From NCBI RefSeq assembly GCF_001553785.1, contig NZ_LOJP01000001.1, forward strand, positions 5,104,238 to 5,145,550: a stretch of DNA of 41,313 nucleotides, in the 5' to 3' direction. The stretch is from Actinoplanes sp. TFC3 (GTDB lineage Bacteria > Actinomycetota > Actinomycetes > Mycobacteriales > Micromonosporaceae). A model generated the notes under the pieces. The model searched no databases. It worked only from the letters and a program-made list of their open reading frames with translations, and was not told the DNA's origin. Positions 1 to 7,009 of this stretch are shown here, piece by piece; within the stretch, counting starts at the first letter, position 1, and every line of letters starts with the position of its first letter. Made by a program: the position numbers and the translations under genes.

Positions 1-202
1 TAAAAGAACAAGAAAGAACGCTGTCCACCCGCTTGCTCTCCACAGCGCTGGTACGGCCAGCGGGGGGGCTGGACCCGCCGGCGACCGCGCTGAGGGTGCC
101 GGCCGGAGCCGCCGCGACCGTCGTTGCTGGGATCGTAACCGCGCCGGTGAGCAGCAGGCCCGCCATTCCCGTCGTTACGACACGTTTTCCCAGAGGTGGC
201 AT
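1..202 (-). CDS. Secreted protein, N-terminal fragment (runs off left edge)
   Basis: An ATG at 200-202 (complement) follows a purine-rich GGAAGGG about 8 bases upstream and opens a frame with no stop to base 2. The 67 residues visible begin MPPLGKRVVTTGMAGLLLTG and continue with a hydrophobic stretch and an Ala-rich ATTVAAAPAG region: a basic n-region, hydrophobic core and signal-peptidase-like site, i.e. a Sec signal peptide. The mature protein lies outside the window, so its function is unknown. The last codons (TCT TGT TCT TTT) are AT-rich and rare in this genome style, so the final residues may be unreliable if this is a contig end. Confidence 0.6.
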   Translation of the reverse strand, partial: MPPLGKRVVTTGMAGLLLTGAVTIPATTVAAAPAGTLSAVAGGSSPPAGRTSAVESKRVDSVLSCSF

Positions 203-505
203 AGCCGCCCTTCCGTCAGTGCCGCGGCCGGTGCGCCGCGGAGCTCGGAAGATAGGTATCGCACACCAGCAAATACATTTATGCGACCCTGGCCGCGGTT
301 TTGCCAACGCGTATCGGGCTCATTTTTTGCCGCACCCGGGTAAGCCGTCGATACACGCGCATGGCAAACGCATCGAGTGCGCGCGGCGGCCTTGTCGCGC
401 TGTGCGTTTCGGCTCGGGTCAGGAGCGGGGACAGGAAAAGATTCCGCTTTTATCATCGCCTCCAGCGACTTCGGTCGTACCGGCCGGGCCTCCGTCCCAG
501 GACAG
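203..505. other. Intergenic region, 303 bp, no gene seen
   Basis: No convincing reading frame lies between the secreted-protein start (202) and the transglutaminase stop (506). An AT-rich patch at about 258-285 (containing AAATACATTTATG) is the likeliest promoter area for the leftward secreted-protein gene. On the minus strand it reads GATACCTATCTT shortly before the start, so TATCTT could be a -10 box, but no good -35 box was found. Confidence 0.35.
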
Positions 506-1300
506 TCAGCGGAGCAATTCGTCGGGCACGCGCAGCTCACTGCTGGTGTACAGCGCGGACACTGCCGAGGGATCCCCGAACGCGCACACCGAGGCGACAA
601 CGTCCATCAACTGGTCGTAGTCCGCACCGGTCTGCCCCTTGTACGACTCCCCCATCCGGCCCCACTCGTCCCACGGCAGCGTCTCCACCTTGGCCAGGCT
701 GGCCAGGTCGCGGATCGCGTTGCCGCGGATCTCGGCGGGACCCCAGTTGCTGGTGCCGGCCACCCCGAAATGCGCAGCGTCGATCGTCTCGGCCCGATGC
801 GCGGCCCAAGCCTCTCCGCCGCTCAGGAACTGCTCGGGCTGCAGGTCGACGGCGTCGCCCATGACCTGGGCATCCACGCGGGTCCAGGGATCGGCGGCAC
901 CGGCGCGGTACTCCACGATCCAGTGGTCCAGGCCCTTACCTTCCTGGAAGTAGGTGGCGAATCCGCAGCGCGCGCGAGCCGCAATGCCACGGTGCCGCAG
1001 CAGCGCGCAGGCGAGCACGGCGAAGTGCCGGCACGTCCCGACGACCCGGTGCTGCGGCGGCCGCGCGTGAGTCAGCGGGGAGGCATCCAGCGCCAGAAGC
1101 GCATCGAGGATCTGCGCTGCGGGACGGATCTGCTGCTCGGCGGGCCGCTCCCCCGGCATCTCAGCCGGATGCACGACCAAACCGGGCACCAGGGCGCAGA
1201 TCTGCAGTGGATCGTCCGGCACTTGATCGAGCACGACGCTGGGCACGCCGGTGAGGTCGGTGAAGACGCCGGCCGAGGCGTAATCGATGGCAGTTGACAT
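506..1300 (-). CDS. Transglutaminase-like (papain-fold) domain protein
   Basis: A 264-residue cytosolic protein with no signal peptide. The centre holds a transglutaminase core (Transglut_core family): GTCRHFAVLACALLRHRGI carries the candidate nucleophile Cys90, DHWIVEY carries His126, and WTRVDAQ carries Asp143. That is the Cys-His-Asp triad in the right order and spacing. Members act as proteases, peptide N-glycanases or protein cross-linkers; the substrate here cannot be told. The start is the ATG at 1298-1300 (MSTAIDYAS). A longer frame upstream exists but covers the divergent gene's promoter and has no homology I recognise. Spacing to the rightward membrane-protein gene is 111 bp, so the two are divergent. 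Only the triad supports enzymatic activity. Confidence 0.8.
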   Translation of the reverse strand: MSTAIDYASAGVFTDLTGVPSVVLDQVPDDPLQICALVPGLVVHPAEMPGERPAEQQIRPAAQILDALLALDASPLTHARPPQHRVVGTCRHFAVLACALLRHRGIAARARCGFATYFQEGKGLDHWIVEYRAGAADPWTRVDAQVMGDAVDLQPEQFLSGGEAWAAHRAETIDAAHFGVAGTSNWGPAEIRGNAIRDLASLAKVETLPWDEWGRMGESYKGQTGADYDQLMDVVASVCAFGDPSAVSALYTSSELRVPDELLR

Positions 1301-1399
1301 ACGCCGAACCGTAGACCGGGGGGCTGACAAAAAGGTGGGCGTTACGACTGAACGGTCACGATCTGGGGCACGGTCGCGACCGCCGTGCCGGGGCATCGC

Positions 1400-1405
1400 T
1401 ACGGT
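1400..1405 (+). promoter_or_regulatory. -10 box of a probable leaderless transcript
   Basis: TACGGT fits the actinobacterial TANNNT -10 consensus and ends 6 bases before the GTG at 1412. Transcription starting 6-7 bases downstream would begin at or next to the start codon, giving a leaderless mRNA. This also supports the GTG at 1412 over the GTG at 1385, which has no signal. No clear -35 box was seen. Confidence 0.4.
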
Positions 1406-1411
1406 AGGCGC

Positions 1412-2005
1412 GTGTCTGAGATCCCGTGGTGGGGGCTTCCCCTCGTCGCCGTCGTGTTTGCCCTGGTGGGCGCCGGTGTGACAGTGCTTGTGTCGGCGCG
1501 CAACAACTATGCCCGCAGCCGTGCCAAGCGTACAAAACGCTGGTATGCCGAGCGCCGTGACGCTTATGTCGCATTGCTCACGCAGTTCGAACGGGCCAGC
1601 TACCGGCTGCGGACGGCGCTTGACTCCGGGCAACCCATGCCTGGGCCCTACACCTACCTGGACGAGGCCGGTCCGGCGGTCATGCACGTGCGGCTGCTGG
1701 CTTCCGGCCAGGTTCGCAGTGCCGCCCTGGCAGTTCATTTGCTGCTGGAGAAGTTGTACACTCCCAAGCCGACCCCGCCGCCGGGCGTCGATTCGAGCAA
1801 GGCTGTCCGCGAGATGCTCGGTCATGTGCCGCTGGTCATGCAGCAGCTCGAGGCCGCCATCCGCGAGGAGCTGGAGATCGAAAGCACGCCGCCGGCGGCG
1901 GCGGTTTCGGACCTCCCGGCGCGCTCGTTGCGCTCCTACATCAAACGGTCCCCGGGCGCGGCAAAGCCGACGTCTGGATCACAGGAGTCAAGCGTCACTA
2001 GCTGA
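1412..2005 (+). CDS. Membrane-anchored protein of unknown function
   Basis: A 197-residue protein starting at GTG 1412 (MSEIPWWGLPLVAVVFALVG). One transmembrane helix spans roughly residues 6-28, followed by a basic stretch (ARSRAKRTKRWYAERRDAY), so most of the chain is predicted cytoplasmic. The rest is mainly helical and charged, with a Pro/Ala-rich patch near residue 165 (STPPAAAVSDL) and a Ser-rich tail. The layout (one helix, then a helical cytosolic domain beginning with RRDAY) recalls small actinobacterial hypothetical proteins. I recognise no family and infer no function. It sits 48 bp upstream of the KDPG aldolase gene, which has its own strong ribosome site. Confidence 0.65.
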   Translation: MSEIPWWGLPLVAVVFALVGAGVTVLVSARNNYARSRAKRTKRWYAERRDAYVALLTQFERASYRLRTALDSGQPMPGPYTYLDEAGPAVMHVRLLASGQVRSAALAVHLLLEKLYTPKPTPPPGVDSSKAVREMLGHVPLVMQQLEAAIREELEIESTPPAAAVSDLPARSLRSYIKRSPGAAKPTSGSQESSVTS

Positions 2006-2053
2006 TCCGCCCCTGCACGCGCGATGCTGGAACCTGGCGAAGGGGAGGCGTCC

Positions 2054-2683
2054 ATGACGGACCTGGCGGTTACCGACTCGATCGTTCGCAGCGGCGTGGT
2101 GGCGGTGCTGCGAGCGCCTACGGCGGACTACTTCTCCGCGGTGAGCGAGGTGCTCGTGGCCGCCGGCATCACCGCGCTGGAGGTCACGCTGACGTGCGCA
2201 GGCGCAATGGAAGCCCTCGGCGGGCTCCGGCGGCAGTTACCCGCCCATGTCGCGCTGGGCGCGGGCACGGTGCTGACCGCTGACGATGCCAAGGCAAGCG
2301 TGGACGCGGGCGCGGCGTTCCTCGTCTCGCCGGTGCTGGTGCCCGACATCGACGGCTTCGGTGTGCCGGTGTATCCGGGCGCGTTCAGCCCGACCGAGAT
2401 CTTCACCGCCAGCCGCGCGGGCGCCCCCCTGGTCAAGCTGTTCCCGGCCTCGGCGGTTGGCCCCGGCTACATCAAGGACCTGCACGGACCGTTGCCCGAC
2501 ATTCGCATCATGCCGACCGGTGGCATCGCGATCGCCGACGTGGCGGCGTGGCTGTCGGCCGGGCCCGCGGCGGTGGGGTTGGGTGGACCGCTGATCGGCG
2601 ATGCGGCGACCGGAGGCAGTCTGAGCGCGCTGGCCGCCCGAGCCCGCCGGGCTGTGGACGCCGTCGCCTACGCGCGGTCGTGA
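2054..2683 (+). CDS. eda: 2-dehydro-3-deoxy-phosphogluconate (KDPG) aldolase
   Basis: A 209-residue class I aldolase, close to the 213 residues of E. coli Eda. It splits KDPG into pyruvate and glyceraldehyde-3-phosphate, and many homologues also act on 4-hydroxy-2-oxoglutarate. Seen motifs: VVAVLR (Arg20), ALEVTLT (Glu43, proton shuttle), GAGTVL, FLVSPV, LVKLFPA with the Schiff-base Lys128, and the phosphate-binding MPTGGI. The ATG at 2054 is chosen because AGGGGAGG lies 5 bases upstream; the in-frame codon at 2024 lacks one. Its stop overlaps the start of the kinase gene by 4 bp (GTGA at 2680-2683), so the two are translationally coupled. Together they form the lower half of the KDG route; no dehydratase is present in the window. 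Confidence 0.92.
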   Translation: MTDLAVTDSIVRSGVVAVLRAPTADYFSAVSEVLVAAGITALEVTLTCAGAMEALGGLRRQLPAHVALGAGTVLTADDAKASVDAGAAFLVSPVLVPDIDGFGVPVYPGAFSPTEIFTASRAGAPLVKLFPASAVGPGYIKDLHGPLPDIRIMPTGGIAIADVAAWLSAGPAAVGLGGPLIGDAATGGSLSALAARARRAVDAVAYARS

Positions 2684-3627
2684 CCGCTGCGGCCGTGGCA
2701 CGCGGCGTGCTGACGTTTGGGGAAACCATGGGCGTGGTTGCCGCCGACACCATCGGCCGGCTGCAGCACGCCCGCGGCTTCTCCTTCGGCATCGGCGGTG
2801 CGGAGAGCAACGTAGCGATCGGCGTGGCTCGCCTGGGCGGCTCGGCCACCTGGCTGGCCCGGGTCGGCGCGGATGCGACCGGCGACCTGATCGAGCATCG
2901 CCTGCGCGCCGAGGGTGTCAACGCCATCGTCATGCGCGACCCTTCGTTCACCGGCTTGCTGGTCAAACATCGGCGCACTGGTTCGCTGTTGCACGTCGAC
3001 TACCATCGCGCGGGCAGTGCCGGTTCTCGCCTCACGCCCGCCGACATCCCGGCGAGCACGGTGCGTGAGGCCGGCATATTGCACGTCACGGGCATCACGC
3101 CGGCGCTGAGCACGTCGGCGCGCGCGGCGGTCTTCCACGCGGTCGAAACGGCACGCGCAGCCGGCGTTGCGGTGTCGCTCGATCTCAACTACCGGGCCAA
3201 ACTGTGGTCCCGTTTCGACGCCGCGCCCGTGCTGCGCGACCTGGCCTCCCGGGCCGACATTGTCTTCGCCGGGCCGGACGAGGCCGCGCTGGTCGTTGAC
3301 GGGCCACCGGTCGAGGAGCTGGCGGCGCTGGGAGCCTCCGAAGTGGTCGTCAAGGACGGAGCGCGGGGATGCTCAGCTCTGATCGACGGTGTTCAGCACC
3401 GCTTGCCCGCGCTCCCGGTCTCCGTTGTTGACCCGGTGGGCGCCGGGGACGGCTTTGTCGCGGGCTACCTTGCCGAGCGTCTCGCCGGTGCCGAGGCGGC
3501 GACCCGGTTGGCCACGGCGGTAGCTGCGGGGGCGTTCGCCGTGACCGTGCCGGGTGACTGCGAGGGCCTGGCTTCGCGCGAAGACTTGGCCCTGCTGGTG
3601 TCGGTCACCGACAACGTCGCCCGCTGA
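2680..3627 (+). CDS. kdgK: 2-dehydro-3-deoxygluconokinase (PfkB family sugar kinase)
   Basis: A 315-residue ribokinase-fold kinase starting at the GTG that overlaps the aldolase stop. It carries the N-terminal PfkB signature GIGGAESNVAIGVARLG (residues 37-53) and the C-terminal signature DPVGAGDGFVAGYL, in which Asp257 is the catalytic base and GAGD forms the anion hole. The substrate-lid region (FTGLLVKHRR) and LDLNYRAKLW, typical of KDG kinases, are also present. The predicted reaction is ATP-dependent phosphorylation of 2-keto-3-deoxygluconate to KDPG, the substrate of the upstream aldolase. Substrate assignment rests on the pairing with eda and on the KDG-kinase-like motifs; another 2-keto-3-deoxy sugar acid is possible. 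Confidence 0.88.
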   Translation: MTAAAVARGVLTFGETMGVVAADTIGRLQHARGFSFGIGGAESNVAIGVARLGGSATWLARVGADATGDLIEHRLRAEGVNAIVMRDPSFTGLLVKHRRTGSLLHVDYHRAGSAGSRLTPADIPASTVREAGILHVTGITPALSTSARAAVFHAVETARAAGVAVSLDLNYRAKLWSRFDAAPVLRDLASRADIVFAGPDEAALVVDGPPVEELAALGASEVVVKDGARGCSALIDGVQHRLPALPVSVVDPVGAGDGFVAGYLAERLAGAEAATRLATAVAAGAFAVTVPGDCEGLASREDLALLVSVTDNVAR

Positions 3628-3726
3628 CCGGGGCTCAACCCTGTCGCACGGCGAGCGCCACGATTGCCGGCCCGCACGTTCTTGAGCCCGCTGAGATTTC
3701 AGTGACCTACGCCTCAGGTGCCGGGG

Positions 3727-3757
3727 TTGACCTTCACCTAAGTCGAGGGTTCAGGAT
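3727..3757 (+). promoter_or_regulatory. MerR/SoxR-type operator-promoter with 19-bp spacer
   Basis: A -35 box TTGACC (3727-3732) and a -10-like CAGGAT (3752-3757) are separated by 19 bp, the over-long spacing that MerR-family activators correct. The spacer is an imperfect dyad, ACCTTCACCT-A-AGTCGAGGGT (3730-3750), matching its own reverse complement at 15 of 21 positions with ACCT/AGG-type ends as in SoxR/MerR operators. The oxidoreductase ATG follows at 3764. A second ACCT-N7-AGGT dyad lies at 3705-3719. No MerR gene lies nearby. Confidence 0.55.
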
Positions 3758-3763
3758 CAGGCC

Positions 3764-4663
3764 ATGAGAGCAACCGTCTTCGATCGTTTCGGTCCGTCCG
3801 ATGTGCTCCGCGTCGCCGAGCTTCCCGATCCCGTGCCCGGCCCCGGTCAGGTCCGCATCCGGGTGCAAGCCGCCGGTGTCCAGCCGTTCGACGTTGCCGT
3901 CCGGCGCGGGCAGATGCCCTGGGTCAACGCGGTGTTCCCTCAGCAGATCGGCCAGGAGTACGCGGGGGTGGTCGATCGGTGGGGAGAGGGCGTCACCGGC
4001 CCCGCCATCGGCACCGAGGTGCTGGGGTCGACGATGCTCAACGGGTGTGCCGAGTTGCTCGTTGTCGACGCCGCGAATGTCGTCGTCAAGCCACCGGAGC
4101 TTGACTTCCCGGCCGCTGCGGCTCTGGTCGCCGCGGCGCAGACGGCATCCGGGGCGCTGGCTGAGCTGAAGGTCGGCGCCGGCGATGTGCTGCTCCTGCA
4201 TGCGGCCGCTGGTTCGGTGGGCACGCTGGCCACTCAGCTGGCCCGGCGCGCCGGCGCCGTGGTCATCGGCACGGCGAGCCCGGCCAACCATGACTACCTG
4301 CGCGAGCTTGGTGCTGTCCCGGTGGCGTATGGGGACGGGCTGGTCGAGGCCGTGCGTGGCCTCGGCCACCGGGTGAGTGTGGCGTTGGACGCCGCGGGTG
4401 GCGACGCGATCGCTCAGTCCATCGCGCTCGGGGTGGACCCCCGGCGGATCGGCACGATCGTCGACGACGCGGCGGCCGAGCGGCACGGTGCTCGCTCGGT
4501 GCGGGCGGGCCGGTCCCCCGCCCGCCTCGCCGAGGTCGTGGCGTTGGCTGCTGAGGGCGACGTGGTGATGCCTCTGCGCGTGTTCGCGTTCGAGGAGGTG
4601 GCAGCAGCTCATGAGACGGTCGAATCGCGGCACGGACGCGGGAAGGTGGTTCTGGCGATGTGA
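3764..4663 (+). CDS. NADP-dependent quinone oxidoreductase (zinc-free MDR family)
   Basis: A 299-residue medium-chain dehydrogenase/reductase. The N-terminal GroES-like half (residues 1-115; PGPGQVRIRVQAAGVQPFDV) lacks the Cys ligands of zinc alcohol dehydrogenases. The Rossmann half opens at LLLHAAAGSVGTLATQLARR, the AAxGxVG nucleotide-binding motif of zeta-crystallin/QOR proteins, and ends with the family tail GRGKVVLAM. Such enzymes reduce quinones or alpha,beta-unsaturated carbonyls with NADPH. The promoter just upstream looks MerR-controlled, which suits a redox or electrophile response. The gene converges with the GGDEF-EAL gene with only 7 bp between stops. Physiological substrate unknown. 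Confidence 0.85.
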   Translation: MRATVFDRFGPSDVLRVAELPDPVPGPGQVRIRVQAAGVQPFDVAVRRGQMPWVNAVFPQQIGQEYAGVVDRWGEGVTGPAIGTEVLGSTMLNGCAELLVVDAANVVVKPPELDFPAAAALVAAAQTASGALAELKVGAGDVLLLHAAAGSVGTLATQLARRAGAVVIGTASPANHDYLRELGAVPVAYGDGLVEAVRGLGHRVSVALDAAGGDAIAQSIALGVDPRRIGTIVDDAAAERHGARSVRAGRSPARLAEVVALAAEGDVVMPLRVFAFEEVAAAHETVESRHGRGKVVLAM

Positions 4664-4670
4664 GCGGCGG

Positions 4671-6893
4671 TCAGACCGCGACGTTGCCGCCGATCAAGCT
4701 CTCCTGAGCCGCGGCGACCATGGGCTTGCCGAAGAGCCAGCCCTGGCCCAGGTCGCATCCCTGCGCCCGCAGCCAGTCGCGTTGCAGCGGCGTCTCCACG
4801 CCCTCGGCCACCACCCGCAGGTTCATCGCTTTGGCCATGGCCAGCACCGCGCGGACGATCGACTCGTTCGCGCCGTGCTCGCCCACCTCGGAGACGAAGG
4901 AGCGATCGATTTTGAGGATGCCGACGGGCAACCGGTTCAGATAGCTGAGCGAGGAATAGCCGGTGCCGAAGTCGTCGATGGCCAGGGTGACGCCCAGGTC
5001 GCGCAGGGCGGTGAGCGCGCCGAGGGCCGTCTCGAGGTCTTCCATGACCCCGGATTCGGTGATCTCGAGCCAGAGCGCGGCGGGCGGCAACCCGGTTTCC
5101 TGCAGGACGTCGCGCACGATGCCGACCAGGGCGTGGTCGCGCAGCTGACGGACCGACACGTTCACCGAGACGTGCAGCGGGTGGGCGCCCGGTCCGCGAA
5201 CCGTGCGCCAGGCGGCGAGTTGGCGCACCGATTCGCGCAGCAGCCAGGCACCCGCGTCGACGATCAGGCCGGTCTCCTCGGCGACAGGGATGAACTGCAG
5301 CGGCGACACCGCCCCGAGCTCGGGGTGGTCCCAGCGCATCAGGGTCTCGAAGCCGTCGAGTTCGCCAGTGGTCAGGCTGACGAGCGGCTGGTAGGTGGCG
5401 TAAAGCTCGCCGCGTTCGAGCGCACCGCGCAGCGCCTGCTCGAGGTCCATGCGGTTGCGCACCTGCTCGCGCTGGGACTCGTCGAACAGCGCGTAGGTGC
5501 TGCGCCCGAAGTCCTTTGCCTTGTACATGGCGGTGTCGGCGTCGCGGATCAGGTCGAGGGCCTGAGCCGCACCCGGCGACGTCGCGACGCCGATCGAAGC
5601 CGTGATCACCACGTCGCCGACCGACAGGTTGAAGGGGCAGGTGAAGCTGGCGATAACCCGTTCGGCGAAGGCCGCCGAGGCAGCAGCGTCAGCCGACGGG
5701 ACCGCGACGATGAACTCGTCGCCGCCGATGCGGCAGACCAGGTCGCCCTGGCGGGCCTGCCGGCTCAACCGGTCCGCGACCGCACACAGCAACTCGTCGC
5801 CGACCCCGTGGCCCCAGTGGTCATTGACGAGCTTGAAGCGATCCAAATCGATGAAGAGCAGGCCGATCTCCCGGTCTTTCCAGGCCGCAACGGTCTCGAC
5901 GAGCAGCCCACGGTTGGGCAGGTCGGTCAGCTCGTCGTGGGTGGCCCGGCGCCGGGTGGCCCGCTCGGCACGCACGCGGGAATTGTTGGAACGCACGACG
6001 CGATAGAGGATCGCGAACACCAGGCAGACGCACAGCACCGCGCGGACCGCGCCGTCGAGCACCCCGGAGGTTGGTTCGACGGTGGTGATGACGACGGGCA
6101 CGACCACCGTCAGGGCGATCAGCGCGGTGCGCAGCTTGCTCAGGTCGCGCACGACGATGCGCTGCGGCTGGGTGAGCGTGCGCATCGATGGGTCCAGCAT
6201 CGCCGAGGCAACCAGCAGGAACGTGGCCATGAACAACACGTCGACCAGCTCGGCCGAGACCGGGGCCAGCTCGCCGTCGCGCAGCATGAAGACGAAGTCG
6301 CCGGTGAACATGGCCGCGGCGGCCAGGATGAGCAGCCACAGGGCCGGTGCACGGGCACCGGAGAGCGCGAGCTGCGCCACGAGGACCAGCAGCACCACGT
6401 CGATCACCGGGAAGAACGCGTTGGCGAAGCGCAGGGGCGAGAGCCCGTCCTGCTGGATCGACGGCGCAACCAGATAGGTCCAGCACATGAAGGCGGTGGC
6501 CAGCCCGGCGAGCACCGCGTCCACCCGGGCCGGGTCGTCCTCGAGCGCCCGGCGCAGCTTGAGCAACGTACCGAAGGCCACGCCCATGAGCAGATAGCCG
6601 GGCAGCACGAATGCGTTCGGGATCAGCGCCATCGCGGTCGGCGGCGACTCCCCGGCGCCCGGCACCAGCGCCCGGATGACTACGCCGGCGAAGAACAGCG
6701 ACGCCGAGCCGAGCAGGTGCAGCCAGGGGCCCCGCTGATCGGGCAGCGCGATCCGGCGTACGGCGTAGGCCATGGCCCCGAGGCTGCTCAGCGCGCACAG
6801 CACCAAGAGCGGCAGCCGCAGAGCCTGCGGGCCGGCGATTTCCAGCCCGATGGCGGCGACCGCCGCGCCGAGGAAAAGCCTGGCGCGGGTCAC
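4671..6893 (-). CDS. Membrane-bound GGDEF-EAL cyclic-di-GMP enzyme
   Basis: A 740-residue protein. The N-terminal third (about 1-300) holds eight or nine hydrophobic helices without a recognised sensor family. A GGDEF domain follows (315-470) with intact GGDEF at 390-394 and an RxxD inhibitory site (RQGD, 381-384) five residues before it, so it could make c-di-GMP with feedback control. The EAL domain (480-735) reads ETL at 516-518 in place of EAL, but keeps Glu516, Asn578, Glu610, Asp640-Asp641, Lys661 and Glu697, so phosphodiesterase activity is plausible. The GTG at 6893 is chosen because GGCAGGA precedes it and the hydrophobic helix starts directly after; a longer frame to 7037 would enter the divergent amidase gene. 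Which activity dominates cannot be read from sequence. Confidence 0.9.
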   Translation of the reverse strand: MTRARLFLGAAVAAIGLEIAGPQALRLPLLVLCALSSLGAMAYAVRRIALPDQRGPWLHLLGSASLFFAGVVIRALVPGAGESPPTAMALIPNAFVLPGYLLMGVAFGTLLKLRRALEDDPARVDAVLAGLATAFMCWTYLVAPSIQQDGLSPLRFANAFFPVIDVVLLVLVAQLALSGARAPALWLLILAAAAMFTGDFVFMLRDGELAPVSAELVDVLFMATFLLVASAMLDPSMRTLTQPQRIVVRDLSKLRTALIALTVVVPVVITTVEPTSGVLDGAVRAVLCVCLVFAILYRVVRSNNSRVRAERATRRRATHDELTDLPNRGLLVETVAAWKDREIGLLFIDLDRFKLVNDHWGHGVGDELLCAVADRLSRQARQGDLVCRIGGDEFIVAVPSADAAASAAFAERVIASFTCPFNLSVGDVVITASIGVATSPGAAQALDLIRDADTAMYKAKDFGRSTYALFDESQREQVRNRMDLEQALRGALERGELYATYQPLVSLTTGELDGFETLMRWDHPELGAVSPLQFIPVAEETGLIVDAGAWLLRESVRQLAAWRTVRGPGAHPLHVSVNVSVRQLRDHALVGIVRDVLQETGLPPAALWLEITESGVMEDLETALGALTALRDLGVTLAIDDFGTGYSSLSYLNRLPVGILKIDRSFVSEVGEHGANESIVRAVLAMAKAMNLRVVAEGVETPLQRDWLRAQGCDLGQGWLFGKPMVAAAQESLIGGNVAV

Positions 6894-6904
6894 GTCCTGC
6901 CTAT

Positions 6905-6945
6905 CGGCAGACAATTTACGACCCTTAATAACGCATACCAGCCCC
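6905..6945. promoter_or_regulatory. AT-rich divergent promoter region
   Basis: The 116 bp between the leftward GGDEF-EAL gene (start 6893) and the rightward amidase gene (start 7010) contain one AT-rich island with ACAATTTACG and CCTTAATAACGCATACC. Minus-strand TAAATT and plus-strand TAATAA or CATACC are possible -10 elements, but no spacing to a -35 box is convincing. It is marked as the likely shared promoter zone only. Confidence 0.35.
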
Positions 6946-7009
6946 GCGCGGACCCCGCACGTTTCATCCTGATCTGGGCCGATCCGAAGTCTTTCGCGGG
7001 GGGACAGGC

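Noticed and set aside
3631..3689. Long-range stem GGGCTCAA / TTGAGCCC after the KDG kinase
   Set aside because: Only 8 bp with a loop of about 43 bases; not clearly a terminator and likely by chance.
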